64,000 nt of DNA from an uncultured Lachnospiraceae bacterium (GTDB taxonomy: Bacteria; Bacillota; Clostridia; Lachnospirales; Lachnospiraceae), in assembly GCA_910578605.1 (NCBI GenBank), contig CAJTQG010000003.1, positions 65,446-129,445 on the forward strand. The letters are read 5' to 3'. The notes under the pieces are model-generated. The model saw nothing but the letters and a program-made list of their open reading frames with translations, ran no database searches and was not told the origin of the DNA. Each line of letters begins with the position of its first letter. The stretch's first letter is position 1. This document shows, piece by piece, positions 8,010 through 17,081 of this stretch. Both the position numbers and the translations under genes were made by a program.

Positions 8010-8537
8010 ATGCTTCAAATCGAAGAGATAACAGCAGAGCAGCTAAGCGAAGCAAAGCTGTGGCTTTTTAAGGAAAATGTGCGGATTGAGCAGGAGAAGC
8101 TTGCCCTCGAGGATGAGAGGAAAGCATTTGAGGAGGAGAAGAGAGAACTTCACAAAAAGAAAAAAGAGTTCAACCGTAAAACAGATATTACAGTGAAGCA
8201 ATTGCAGAAGAAAAGGGAATTGTTTGAAAAGCAATGGAATATATTAGAGAGAGAGCTTCGTAGATTGGCTAGGGATAGAGAGCATTTTGAACAGGACAAG
8301 GCATTGTTGGAGCGAGAGAAAAATGGCTTTTATCGTATGCGTTCTGAGCAAATGCCTCAGATGAAATTAGATGCCAGTGTCTTTTTTAAAGGTGTGGATA
8401 ATCCTAAGCTGCTCAAAAAGAGATATCGGGATTTACTGAAGCTGTTTCATCCAGATAATATGTGTGGGGATAATGGGATTTTGCAGTTAATTAACAAAGA
8501 ATATGATGTTTTATCGAATAGTATGGAAAAGAGGTAA
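8010..8537 (+). CDS. coiled-coil protein with C-terminal J-domain
   Basis: I do not recognise this gene as a named family. It encodes about 175 residues. Residues about 15-115 are an unbroken, highly charged heptad-like coiled coil rich in Glu, Lys and Arg. The last 45 residues look like the end of a DnaJ J-domain: KRYRDLLKLFHPD carries the HPD triad at residues 147-149, followed by INKEYDVLS. There is no signal peptide or membrane segment, so it is probably cytoplasmic. It is the first gene after the consensus promoter and ends 11 nt before pilB, so it is probably part of the pilus operon and might recruit DnaK to pilus ATPases. A TTG at 8007 is an alternative start. Confidence 0.75.
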   Translation: MLQIEEITAEQLSEAKLWLFKENVRIEQEKLALEDERKAFEEEKRELHKKKKEFNRKTDITVKQLQKKRELFEKQWNILERELRRLARDREHFEQDKALLEREKNGFYRMRSEQMPQMKLDASVFFKGVDNPKLLKKRYRDLLKLFHPDNMCGDNGILQLINKEYDVLSNSMEKR

Positions 8538-8548
8538 GAGATAGTAAT

Positions 8549-10246
8549 ATGGCTGGATATAAGAGAGTCAGATTGGGTGATGCCTTAATTGAAAAGGGCA
8601 TGATTACACAAGAACAATTAGGTGAAGCACTGGAAAAGAAAAAAGGTACTAAGATGAAAATCGGAGAAGTGCTAGTAGAGATGAAGCTAGTTTCCGAGAT
8701 GGATATTGTAGATGTGCTTTGCGAACAAATGGATATAGAATATGTGGATTTGCGCAAGATTGTAATAGATGAAGCTGCTGTAGGCACCATAGATGAAAAT
8801 TTCATGAAAAAGAATCTGGTTATCCCATTTGCTTTCGATGAAAAATCACCTAATATATTAAAGGTTGCCATGGTGGATCCCATGGACATTTTTGCTATTG
8901 ATGATATAGGTATTATCACTAATATGCAGGTAAAGGCATATATTAGCACTCAAAGCATGATAGAATCTCAGCTAGACAAGCTTTTTGGCAATAACGAAGC
9001 TATGGCGGCAGCAGAGCAGTTCCGAAAGGAAAGAGAAGCAGAAGGTAAGACAGTAGAGGACATTGCAAGAGATGATGATGTTGAGAATTCACCTATTGTG
9101 CAGTTGGTAAAAAATATATTAGAACAGGCAGTCCGCAAGAGAGCTAGTGATATACATATTGAACCAGGAGAATTTCAAGTGCGGGTTCGTTTTAGGATTG
9201 ATGGTTCCTTAGTTCAGATTATGAATTATGATATCTCCCTTTCCCAGGCAATAGCAGCCCGTGTAAAGATTATTTCTGGTATGGATATATCAGAAAAGAG
9301 AAAACCACAGGATGGACGTATTGCTATGACGGTGGACAGAAAGGATTATGATGTCCGTGTTTCTGCTCTGCCTACTGTACATGGGGAGAAGATAGTTATG
9401 CGTGTCACTGGTAAGGAGGCATTGTCAAGAGATAAGGCGAACCTGGGATTCAATGATGAAGAATTAGATAAGTTTGATATGTTGCTGAAGAATCCTCATG
9501 GAATTATTCTTGTAACAGGCCCTACAGGTAGTGGTAAATCTACTACTCTCTATACGGCCTTAAGCGAATTGAATACGGAAGATGTTAATATTATTACGGT
9601 AGAGGACCCGGTGGAAGCGGATTTGGAAGGAATTAATCAGGTACAGGTAAATAATAAGGCAGATATGACATTTGCTGCGGCGCTGCGTTCTATTTTACGT
9701 CAGGATCCGGATATTATTATGATTGGTGAGATTCGTGATGGTGAGACGGCGGAGATTGCGGTAAAGGCGGCTATTACAGGCCACTTAGTAGTAAGTACCC
9801 TTCATACCAATTCTACGGCAAGTTCTATTACTCGTCTGATTGATATGGGAATTGAACCATATATGATTGGCGATTCAGTAGTTGGAGTTATCGCTCAGCG
9901 TCTTGTGAAACGACTTTGTCCGGAGTGCAAAAAGCCAAGGGAGGCAACAGAGGATGAAAAGAGAATGCTTGGTGTAGATCCTACTCAATCTCAGATTATT
10001 TATGAACCTAGCGGATGTAAAGCGTGTGGTGATGTTGGTTATTTTGGGCGAATTGGTGTTTATGAGATACTTCCGGTCACCAGTGGGATTCGTACCCAGA
10101 TTGTACAAGATGCTGTGGCGGATAAGATTAAAGATATTGCAGTGAAGGAAGGGATGCATACCTTAAGGGATGGAGCAGCAAGCCTTGTATTGAAGGGTGT
10201 AACAGGATATAAAGATATGATGAAGATTGCGTATGAAGCAGGCTGA
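8549..10246 (+). CDS. pilB: type IV pilus extension ATPase PilB
   Basis: PilB is the cytoplasmic hexameric ATPase that powers pilin polymerisation. The 565-residue protein has an N-terminal MshEN/GspE-N domain (VRLGDALIEKGMITQEQL), which in some homologues binds c-di-GMP. The Walker A motif GPTGSGKST is at residues 324-332. The Asp box follows the Walker A segment, the Walker B region reads DPDIIMIGEIRD, and there is a His box. A C-terminal zinc-binding module (CPEC...CKAC) distinguishes PilB/GspE from PilT. The GspE/PilB family is certain; PilB follows from the neighbouring pilT, pilC and pilins. Confidence 0.96.
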   Translation: MAGYKRVRLGDALIEKGMITQEQLGEALEKKKGTKMKIGEVLVEMKLVSEMDIVDVLCEQMDIEYVDLRKIVIDEAAVGTIDENFMKKNLVIPFAFDEKSPNILKVAMVDPMDIFAIDDIGIITNMQVKAYISTQSMIESQLDKLFGNNEAMAAAEQFRKEREAEGKTVEDIARDDDVENSPIVQLVKNILEQAVRKRASDIHIEPGEFQVRVRFRIDGSLVQIMNYDISLSQAIAARVKIISGMDISEKRKPQDGRIAMTVDRKDYDVRVSALPTVHGEKIVMRVTGKEALSRDKANLGFNDEELDKFDMLLKNPHGIILVTGPTGSGKSTTLYTALSELNTEDVNIITVEDPVEADLEGINQVQVNNKADMTFAAALRSILRQDPDIIMIGEIRDGETAEIAVKAAITGHLVVSTLHTNSTASSITRLIDMGIEPYMIGDSVVGVIAQRLVKRLCPECKKPREATEDEKRMLGVDPTQSQIIYEPSGCKACGDVGYFGRIGVYEILPVTSGIRTQIVQDAVADKIKDIAVKEGMHTLRDGAASLVLKGVTGYKDMMKIAYEAG

Positions 10247-10264
10247 TAAAAAGTAGAAAAAATA

Positions 10265-10301
10265 TTCTTTCAGTCTATATTTATAATAATATATGAAAGA
10301 A
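10265..10301 (+). promoter_or_regulatory. stem-loop between pilB and pilT
   Basis: TTCTTTCA (10265-10272) and TGAAAGAA (10294-10301) are perfect inverted copies. The 21-nt loop is AT-rich and partly self-complementary. It lies in the 120-nt pilB-pilT gap. With no T-tract it may be a processing or stability element. Confidence 0.4.
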
Positions 10302-10366
10302 AAGAATTAAAAATAAAATTAGTTGAGTAAAATGATGCAGGCAAAGTGAGAGAAAGGAAAAACGGG

Positions 10367-11482
10367 ATGGATATTCAAGATATACTGATAGAAGCAAAAA
10401 ATAATAAAGCATCTGATATACATATTACGGTAGGAATTCCTCCTCGTAACCGTGTGCATGGTCAATTAAAGGATTTGAATTTTCCGGTGCTGAAGCCAGC
10501 AGATACACAGGAACTCTGTTTTCAAATTATGAATGAACATCAGATTAAGACGCTGCAAGAAATGGGAGAAGTGGATTTTTCGGCGCAGGTGAGCGGCATA
10601 GGGCGTTATCGTGCTAATGTATATACGCAGAGAGGTTCTTATGGGTGTGCTCTTAGAACTATTACATCTGAGATTCCTCTGGCCTCGGATTTGGGATTAC
10701 CCCAGGCTTTTGTGGATTTATATACGAAAAAAAGAGGATTGATTTTGGTTACAGGTCCTACAGGTAGCGGAAAGTCTACAAGTTTGGCATCATTAATTAA
10801 TGTGATTAACGAAAAGAGAAGCGAACATATATTAACTTTGGAAGATCCAATAGAGTATGTACATAAACATAAAAAGTCCATGATAAATCAGAGAGAGGTG
10901 GGTATGGATACAGAGAGTTATGCTAATGGACTTAGGGGAGCGCTCCGTGAGGATCCGGATGTTATTTTAGTAGGAGAGATGCGTGACCTAGAGACAATCA
11001 GTACAGCTATTACGGCGGCTGAGACAGGTCACTTGGTCTTATCAACCCTGCATACTATTGGAGCGGCAGCAACGGTAGACCGTATTATCGATGTGTTTCC
11101 GCCGCATCAGCAGGGACAGGTTCGTGTACAGTTGGGAATGATTTTGGAAGCAGTTGTATCACAGCAGCTACTGCCGGATGCAAGCGGACATGGTCGTGTG
11201 GCTGCCTTTGAGGTTATGCTTGGCAATCCTGCTATTCGCAATTTGATTCGAGAAGGAAAGTCAGCACAGATTCAGTCTGTTATTCAAACAAATAGAAAAG
11301 ATGGTATGATTACCATGGATGACAGTTTATTTGATTTGTATCGGTCAGGTCGAATTACTCAGAAAGATGCTATTACTTTTGCCCAGGATGTCCCTTATAT
11401 GGAAAAAATGCTTGGTAAGGAAGCAGGTTCATCAAGACCTAGTCGTATGAAGGATGACGGTTTTATGTTGAATTTTGATTAA
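10367..11482 (+). CDS. pilT: type IV pilus retraction ATPase PilT
   Basis: PilT drives pilus depolymerisation and retraction, needed for twitching and DNA uptake. The protein has 371 residues from the ATG at 10367, which follows an AAAGGA site; an in-frame GTG at 10346 is less likely. ASDIHITVGIPP is the typical PilT start. Walker A GPTGSGKST begins near residue 130, and REDPDVILVGEMRDLET is the Walker B region. The C-terminal AIRNLIREGK motif is characteristic of retraction ATPases. The C-terminal zinc module of PilB is missing. A retraction ATPase implies a dynamic pilus. Confidence 0.96.
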   Translation: MDIQDILIEAKNNKASDIHITVGIPPRNRVHGQLKDLNFPVLKPADTQELCFQIMNEHQIKTLQEMGEVDFSAQVSGIGRYRANVYTQRGSYGCALRTITSEIPLASDLGLPQAFVDLYTKKRGLILVTGPTGSGKSTSLASLINVINEKRSEHILTLEDPIEYVHKHKKSMINQREVGMDTESYANGLRGALREDPDVILVGEMRDLETISTAITAAETGHLVLSTLHTIGAAATVDRIIDVFPPHQQGQVRVQLGMILEAVVSQQLLPDASGHGRVAAFEVMLGNPAIRNLIREGKSAQIQSVIQTNRKDGMITMDDSLFDLYRSGRITQKDAITFAQDVPYMEKMLGKEAGSSRPSRMKDDGFMLNFD

Positions 11483-11591
11483 AATATCTCTTATTTTATA
11501 TGCTTGGCGGTTGATAATTAAAATTTTCATATTTACGTCTGTAAAAATGAATGAAAGATGAATAAAAAATGAACAAATTGCAAGAAAAGTA

Positions 11592-11620
11592 TTGCTTTAT
11601 CAAATAAAATGTGGTAATAT
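11592..11620 (+). promoter_or_regulatory. candidate internal promoter upstream of pilC
   Basis: TTGCTT (11592-11597) and TAATAT (11615-11620) are 17 nt apart, and TGG just before the -10 makes an extended -10. It lies about 30 nt upstream of the pilC start, in a 169-nt gap. It could give separate expression of pilC and the pilins. Confidence 0.45.
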
Positions 11621-11651
11621 ACAGTTACCACTAAGAAAAAGAGGTGGACGA

Positions 11652-12872
11652 ATGCCGAATTTTAAATATGTGGCTCTTACGCCGCAAGGAAAAGAAGTAA
11701 AAGGTACCATTGAAGCTAATGATGTGGAGGATGCTACCGCCAAGTTAAAGACAGAGGGTAATATCCCAGTTAAGGTTTCGGAAGAAACTTTTTTGGATAA
11801 AGATTTAACGATTGGGAAGAAGGGCGGAAAAGTAAAATCCAGAGACTTTAGTATTTTTTGTCGTCAATTTGTAAGTATTGTAGGTGCAGGTGTTACGATT
11901 GTCAACGCATTGGATATGTTGGCAGATTCTACACAAAATAAAACCTTGAAGGCAGCAATTCAAAATGTAAGTGCCAATGTAAATAAAGGTGAGACATTGG
12001 CAGGCGCCATGAGAAAAGAAACATGCTTTCCTCCCTTGCTGAATAATATGGTAGAGGCAGGTGAAAGCTCCGGTAGCTTGGAGGTTGCTTTTGATCGAAT
12101 GGGAACGCAGTTTGAAAAGGAAACAAGAACTGCTTCTATGATTAAGAAGGCTTGTATTTATCCGATAGCTATTATTGTTGTATTGATAGCTGTTATTATC
12201 ATTATGTTGGCGTTTGTTATTCCGGTGTTTGCGGATATGTTTGCAGATGTGGGAACAGATTTGCCATGGATAACACAAATGCTTTTAGATATGAGTAACT
12301 TTTTAAAGACAAAATGGTATATAGTAATCATGGTAGTGATTGCCCTTGTAGTTGCTTTTAAAGTGTTTGCCAGCACGGAGTTTGGAAAATATTTCTTAGC
12401 AGATGTGATGATAAAATTACCTATATTTGGTAATTTAACAGTAAAAGGTGCATCATCTTCTTTCTGCAGAACGATGTCTACTTTATTGGCGGCAGGCGTA
12501 CCAGTAATAGAAGCTTTGGAAATTACTGCAAAGACTATGTCAAATCTTAGATTTCGAGATGCGGTGTTTATGATCAGGGAACAGGTGGCACAAGGTCGTC
12601 AAATGTCAGAGCCTATTGAAGAGTGTGGATTGTTCCCGCCTACAGTAATACATATGTGTCGTATAGGTGAGGAGACTGGTAATATTGAGCATATGATGAC
12701 AACAGCAGCGGATTATTTTGATGAGGAAGTGGAGGCTGCTACAGAACAGGTGGCAGCAGTTATTGAGCCATGTATTATTGTGGTAATGGCTGTGATTGTA
12801 GGCGGTGTTATTATGGCAATTATGATGCCTATGATGTCTATGTATGATATAGCTGGTGGAGGAGAAGTTTAG
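11652..12872 (+). CDS. pilC: type IV pilus inner-membrane platform protein PilC
   Basis: PilC (GspF family) is the polytopic platform protein that couples PilB/PilT to the growing pilus. The 406-residue protein has two copies of the GspF domain, the first around FCRQFVSIVGAGVTIVNALDML and the second around FCRTMSTLLAAGVPVIEALEI. Three strong membrane helices are visible, near residues 170-195, 225-245 and 380-400. NFKYVALTPQGKEVKGTIEA is the usual start. ATG 11652 has GAGGTGG upstream. A further in-frame start at 11592 overlaps the promoter and is unlikely. Confidence 0.96.
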   Translation: MPNFKYVALTPQGKEVKGTIEANDVEDATAKLKTEGNIPVKVSEETFLDKDLTIGKKGGKVKSRDFSIFCRQFVSIVGAGVTIVNALDMLADSTQNKTLKAAIQNVSANVNKGETLAGAMRKETCFPPLLNNMVEAGESSGSLEVAFDRMGTQFEKETRTASMIKKACIYPIAIIVVLIAVIIIMLAFVIPVFADMFADVGTDLPWITQMLLDMSNFLKTKWYIVIMVVIALVVAFKVFASTEFGKYFLADVMIKLPIFGNLTVKGASSSFCRTMSTLLAAGVPVIEALEITAKTMSNLRFRDAVFMIREQVAQGRQMSEPIEECGLFPPTVIHMCRIGEETGNIEHMMTTAADYFDEEVEAATEQVAAVIEPCIIVVMAVIVGGVIMAIMMPMMSMYDIAGGGEV

Positions 12873-12903
12873 TGAGTTTGTGAATTGAGTTAGGTGAGTT
12901 GTT

Positions 12904-13305
12904 ATGAAAGACAATAAAGGTTTTTCTTTAATAGAATTGATTATTGTGGTTGGCATTATGACAGTATTATGCGCATTGATTGCTCCTAATCTTATGAAAT
13001 ATTTGGGAATTACTAAGAAAAAAGCAGATGATATAAGCCGTGAAGAAATATCTAAAATAATGTATCGAGCTTGTGGGCAAATAGGAATCAAAGTGGAAGA
13101 TGCACCCTATGATACGTGGATTGAATTGAATGAAGAATGTGATTTGTATAAACCTTCTGAAGCAAATGGGAATTCAACACGAAGTTTTGGCGGTTATGTA
13201 GCTTCCGAATTAAGAAAAATTCCAAAATCAAAAGTGACAGGGGATTATTTCCAAGTAAAAATCACTAAAAATGCAGAGGGGGATTTTACGGTAGAAGTAA
13301 AATAG
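12904..13305 (+). CDS. type IV pilin, paralogue of the next gene
   Basis: This 133-residue prepilin has a short leader, cleavage expected in KDNKG/FSLIE, and Glu at mature position 5. The hydrophobic helix resembles that of the following pilin, including ALIAPNL.KYLG. The rest differs: it has Cys57 and Cys79 besides Cys23 in the helix, and a charged C-terminal region. It is probably a second or minor pilin from a duplication. Its ribosome binding site (AGGTGA) is weaker than that of the next gene, which suggests lower production. Which one is the major subunit is inferred. Confidence 0.88.
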   Translation: MKDNKGFSLIELIIVVGIMTVLCALIAPNLMKYLGITKKKADDISREEISKIMYRACGQIGIKVEDAPYDTWIELNEECDLYKPSEANGNSTRSFGGYVASELRKIPKSKVTGDYFQVKITKNAEGDFTVEVK

Positions 13306-13318
13306 CAACACAATTGTT

Positions 13319-13341
13319 CATAAAACTTTTAAGTTTTTATG
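13319..13341 (+). promoter_or_regulatory. AT-rich hairpin between the two pilin genes
   Basis: CATAAAACTT (13319-13328) pairs with AAGTTTTTATG (13331-13341) with one bulge. It lies between the two pilins, where an element raising expression of the downstream major pilin by mRNA processing would be expected. The role is speculative. Confidence 0.3.
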
Positions 13342-13377
13342 ATAGAAAATTAAATTAAAAAGGAGAGATGATTTATT

Positions 13378-13809
13378 ATGAAAAAAATCATGAAAACAGA
13401 CAACAAAGGTTTCTCGTTAATTGAGTTAATTATCGTTATTGCTATTATGGCAGTATTGATTGCGTTAATTGCTCCAAATTTAACAAAGTATTTAGGAAGT
13501 TCTAAAACTACAGCTGACAAGAAAAATTTAGATGAAATCAAGAAACAGGTAGAAAGTTGTATTGCAGATGCGGCAACAAAGGATATTACAATTAAAGCTG
13601 GAACACTTCAAATTGAAGGTACTGGAGCTGCTAAGGTAACAGTATCAAGTGATTGTGATGGTGGTTCAACTGATACATTTTCTGGCTTGGTTGCTGATGT
13701 TTTAGGAAAAGCAAATACAACATCAAAGGTAGATGCTAGTAAAAAAATTATTAAAGTAACAATTAGTGTAAATGGTGGCGAGATTAATGTTGATACTGTA
13801 GAATGGTAA
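13378..13809 (+). CDS. pilA: major type IV pilin PilA (probable)
   Basis: This 143-residue prepilin has an 11-residue leader ending in DNKG, cleavage before FSLIE, and Glu at mature position 5. A long N-terminal hydrophobic helix ends near residue 34. The globular part is Lys/Thr/Ser/Val-rich and contains exactly two cysteines, Cys61 and Cys93, which could form the usual pilin disulfide. A strong AGGAG ribosome binding site precedes the ATG. Compact size, good translation signal and position next to pilD make it the best candidate for the major subunit. Confidence 0.9.
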   Translation: MKKIMKTDNKGFSLIELIIVIAIMAVLIALIAPNLTKYLGSSKTTADKKNLDEIKKQVESCIADAATKDITIKAGTLQIEGTGAAKVTVSSDCDGGSTDTFSGLVADVLGKANTTSKVDASKKIIKVTISVNGGEINVDTVEW

Positions 13810-13834
13810 GCAGCATTATATAATGGAGATGGGA

Positions 13835-14608
13835 ATGCTTATTTGGCTTAATATAACATTGTACATATTTACCATAATTTATGGATTGGTTATAGGAAGC
13901 TTCCTAAATGTATGTATACTGAGAATACCAAAAAAAGAAAGCATTGTTACCGAGAGATCACATTGTGTGAAATGTGGAAATACTATACAGTGGTACGATT
14001 TAGTACCACTGTTTAGCTATTTATTCTTAGGTGGTAAATGCAGATATTGTAAAGAAAAAATATCCATTCAATATCCAATTGTAGAAGCGGCAAATGCAAT
14101 TTTGTATTGTATTGTGGTTGCCAGTCATGGCTGGAATGTGGAAAGTTTATTATTTTGCTTATGCTCTTCAGCATTGTTGGCGCTAAGTGTGATAGACTGG
14201 AGAACTTATGAGATTCCACTGTCGTTCAATATTTTTATTGGATGTTTAGGACTGGTGAGAATTTGCTTTAATTTAAATTGTTGGCTTGATTATGTCATAG
14301 GCTTTTTTGCTGTCAGTGTTTTTCTGTGTATTGTTGACTGTATATGCAGAGTAGCTATTGGCAGGCAAGGAGTAGGCGGCGGTGATATTAAATTAATGGC
14401 GGCTACAGGATTGCTGATTGGATGGAAGGCAGGCATCTTATCATTGATGCTTGGATGTGTGTTAGGTGCTATTATTCATACAATTTTAATGAGGGTGAGC
14501 AAGAAAGAACATGTTCTTGCTTTTGGACCATATCTTTCTATGGGTGTATTTATTTCTATGTTATATGGGGAACAAATGATAAATTGGTACCTAAGTTCTT
14601 TTTATTGA
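13835..14608 (+). CDS. pilD: prepilin peptidase / N-methyltransferase PilD
   Basis: PilD is the membrane aspartyl protease that cleaves and N-methylates prepilins. GSFLNVCILRIP near the start is the family signature. Two CxxC pairs follow (CVKC and CRYC), the zinc site of the methylating class. The two catalytic Asp residues are in VIDWRTYEIP and GGGDIKLMA. Several membrane helices are visible. Of three closely spaced ATGs, the one at 13835 is preferred because GGAG at 13825-13828 is 6 nt away; earlier starts at 13823 and 13829 add up to four residues. Substrates would be the six prepilins in this locus. Confidence 0.94.
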   Translation: MLIWLNITLYIFTIIYGLVIGSFLNVCILRIPKKESIVTERSHCVKCGNTIQWYDLVPLFSYLFLGGKCRYCKEKISIQYPIVEAANAILYCIVVASHGWNVESLLFCLCSSALLALSVIDWRTYEIPLSFNIFIGCLGLVRICFNLNCWLDYVIGFFAVSVFLCIVDCICRVAIGRQGVGGGDIKLMAATGLLIGWKAGILSLMLGCVLGAIIHTILMRVSKKEHVLAFGPYLSMGVFISMLYGEQMINWYLSSFY

Positions 14609-14703
14609 GAAGCTTTCAAATCAATGGGAGGAAACATAATTAAATAAAGAAAACACAATTTAGAACGGGGATTGTAGAGCGACTGTTCTGGAAAGAGGTA
14701 TGT

Positions 14704-16320
14704 ATGGCAGCAAGAACAATAACAATTGAAATCGGAAACGAGATCATTAGATTATGTGAGGTTCGCAGTGCAAACGGTAAAGATGTCATGGTGTATCATG
14801 CGGTTACTGAGGATACGCCAATGGGTGCCTGTGAAGATGGATATATCCGAAATGTTGCGGATATTGTAACTGTTGTGAAGGGAATGATAGCAGAGGAGAA
14901 TATTGCTACAAAGGATGTAACCTTTGTAATCAATTCCACTAAAATTGCTAGTAAGGAAGTTATTCTTCCAAATGTAAAAAAGGAAAAAATGCAGGAATTG
15001 ATAGAATCCAATGCATCGGATTATTTTCCTGTTAATATAGACGAATATGTTTTGTCTTTCACTGTATTGGAGACAAAGAAAGAGGATGGTGCTAATAACG
15101 CCAGAGTATTAGTGTACGCGGCACCAGAAGCGATTGTAAAGAGTTATTACGAATTAGCCAGAGCATTAAAGGTAAACATTACTGCTATTGACTACGTAGG
15201 TAACTCTATTTTGCATATTATGAAAAAACAGATTTCAGAGGAACCTACTTTAGTAGTACAAATGGGAATGGATTCTACTTTAGTTAGTGTTATGCAAAAT
15301 AATGTTTTGCAATTGCAGAGAACAATTCCATATGGCAAGCTGTTAGCAATTAACAGCATTATGGATGAAAAGAAAGTAAAGTTTGATGTGGCTTTAGAAT
15401 TGCTGCATAATTCAGATATTATTAAAGAGAATTTGGATGAGAATAGTATTACAGAGTCCTTATCGTATTTGATTAACAATGTAAAGCGAGTGATTGAATA
15501 TTATGGTAGCCGTCATGTGGAGGCTCCTGTTGTAAAAACTTTGATTATTGGAGAAGGAGCAGAAATTTTAAATATCGAGAAGCTTTTTGCCAACGAGACT
15601 GGAGTGCAAACAGAGTTGATTCAAGAAGTGCAGCACATTCAGGCATTTAATCGTGTAAAGATGGCTCCCTCACTGCTTCGCAATTATCTTCCCGGAATTG
15701 GAGCAGGTATTGCACCAATTAACTTTGTGCCTAGAGATTTTATAGAATTAGAGAAACAGACAACAGATGCTGCTATTTATCGAGTGGCATTTATAGTGGC
15801 AGTTTTTGCTGCTATTATGTTGACAGTGTTGCCATATTTTAATTATTTATCTCTCTCATCTCAGAAAACAAAAACAACAGAAAATATTCGTAAATCTCAA
15901 GGTATACAGCAAATTGTAAATGATTACTATAATGCCAAAGATATTATGAAGGATGTTGGTATTTTTTATGCTAGTACCATTAACAACAATGAGTGGACAG
16001 TTCATTTTTATGAGACATTAGAGAAAATTACACCAAAAGATATTCAATTTACAAGTATAACTACAGCCAGTGGTGCTGCAAGTATTACAGGTACGGCATT
16101 GACAAAAGGTTCTGTGGCTATATTAGTTCAGAAGTTAAATGAACAGGCAAAGGGAGGCAATGTATCCTATGTGCATTTGACTAATATTACAGAAGCTGAG
16201 AAGGATGATGGAAGTGTGGAGGTTACATTTGCTATTTCCTGTGCCTTTAATATGAATGTGGCTGAGATTATTCAGGAGTTTATGCCAAAAGAAGAAGAAA
16301 CATCGACTAATGCGAAATAA
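14704..16320 (+). CDS. pilMN: PilM-PilN fusion, type IV pilus assembly
   Basis: This 538-residue protein joins two normally separate assembly proteins. Residues about 1-335 are the actin-like PilM fold, starting TITIEIGNEIIRLCEV and containing VVQMGMDSTLVSV and KTLIIGEGAEI. INFVP at residues 339-343 corresponds to the INLLP-type N-terminal peptide of PilN that binds PilM. A membrane helix follows at about 359-382, then a periplasm-like PilN domain outside the membrane (THYETLEKITPKDIQF-like region). The fusion thus links cytoplasmic PilM to the membrane part covalently. A pilMN fusion is known in Clostridioides difficile. pilO follows after 27 nt. Confidence 0.9.
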   Translation: MAARTITIEIGNEIIRLCEVRSANGKDVMVYHAVTEDTPMGACEDGYIRNVADIVTVVKGMIAEENIATKDVTFVINSTKIASKEVILPNVKKEKMQELIESNASDYFPVNIDEYVLSFTVLETKKEDGANNARVLVYAAPEAIVKSYYELARALKVNITAIDYVGNSILHIMKKQISEEPTLVVQMGMDSTLVSVMQNNVLQLQRTIPYGKLLAINSIMDEKKVKFDVALELLHNSDIIKENLDENSITESLSYLINNVKRVIEYYGSRHVEAPVVKTLIIGEGAEILNIEKLFANETGVQTELIQEVQHIQAFNRVKMAPSLLRNYLPGIGAGIAPINFVPRDFIELEKQTTDAAIYRVAFIVAVFAAIMLTVLPYFNYLSLSSQKTKTTENIRKSQGIQQIVNDYYNAKDIMKDVGIFYASTINNNEWTVHFYETLEKITPKDIQFTSITTASGAASITGTALTKGSVAILVQKLNEQAKGGNVSYVHLTNITEAEKDDGSVEVTFAISCAFNMNVAEIIQEFMPKEEETSTNAK

Positions 16321-16347
16321 AAAGTAGGAGAAGGAGGACGACAACAT

Positions 16348-17046
16348 ATGAATCTAAATATTGATATTTCGGAAAGAGATAAAAAGTTTTTATTTATAGG
16401 TATAGGGCTTGTGTTGATATTCTTATCCTACATGTTAGGTTATAAGAACATAGATGCAGAGAATAAAAAATTGTCTGAGGAAGTGACTAAATTAAAAGCA
16501 ACTTTTAATATGCTGCAGGAGAAAGCTACTCAGCAAAGTACTTATGTGGAGGGTACACAGGAATATACAAATTATTATAATGTGTATCTGAATCGTTTTG
16601 CTCACGGAAATTTGGAAGATGAAATTACAATGTTCTATAGTAAATGTGAGGAGACAACAGGAGCTGCCATTACCCAGGTGGGATTCGGAGATACAGTGGA
16701 TGCTTATACATTTGGAGTTCTAACACCATCTGACCCAGATAAGGAACAAGAAAAAAAGTATGGTGCGCCTGCTGACTATAAAGGAAAAAGTATTAGCTAC
16801 AGCTTAATTGTGAATGGTACATATGCACAGCTGAAGGATGTATTAAAGTATATCAGTGATGGCAGTGGAAGAAAAGTGGTTACAGATATAGCTGCGTCTT
16901 ATGATAACTCTACCGGATTAATCAGTGCCACTATGACAGTGGTAGATTATTTCATTGAGATGTCTGACGAGGAATACAAAGCTTCCATTGCAAAACCACA
17001 GGTAGATTTAGGCGTGACAAATATTTTTAATGCAGCATCTAAATAG
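16348..17046 (+). CDS. pilO: PilO-like type IV pilus alignment subcomplex protein
   Basis: This 232-residue protein has a single N-terminal membrane helix (about residues 13-29). A coiled-coil segment follows (DAENKKLSEEVTKLKATFNMLQEK), and then a ferredoxin-like extracytoplasmic domain ending near residue 220. This is the layout of PilO/GspM-type proteins that pair with PilN. Sequence identity to PilO is not obvious by eye, so the call rests on topology and position directly after pilMN. The start has AAGGAGG upstream. Confidence 0.78.
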   Translation: MNLNIDISERDKKFLFIGIGLVLIFLSYMLGYKNIDAENKKLSEEVTKLKATFNMLQEKATQQSTYVEGTQEYTNYYNVYLNRFAHGNLEDEITMFYSKCEETTGAAITQVGFGDTVDAYTFGVLTPSDPDKEQEKKYGAPADYKGKSISYSLIVNGTYAQLKDVLKYISDGSGRKVVTDIAASYDNSTGLISATMTVVDYFIEMSDEEYKASIAKPQVDLGVTNIFNAASK

Positions 17047-17081
17047 AGCTTGTATAGCCATGATAGAAAAGAGGTGTCATC

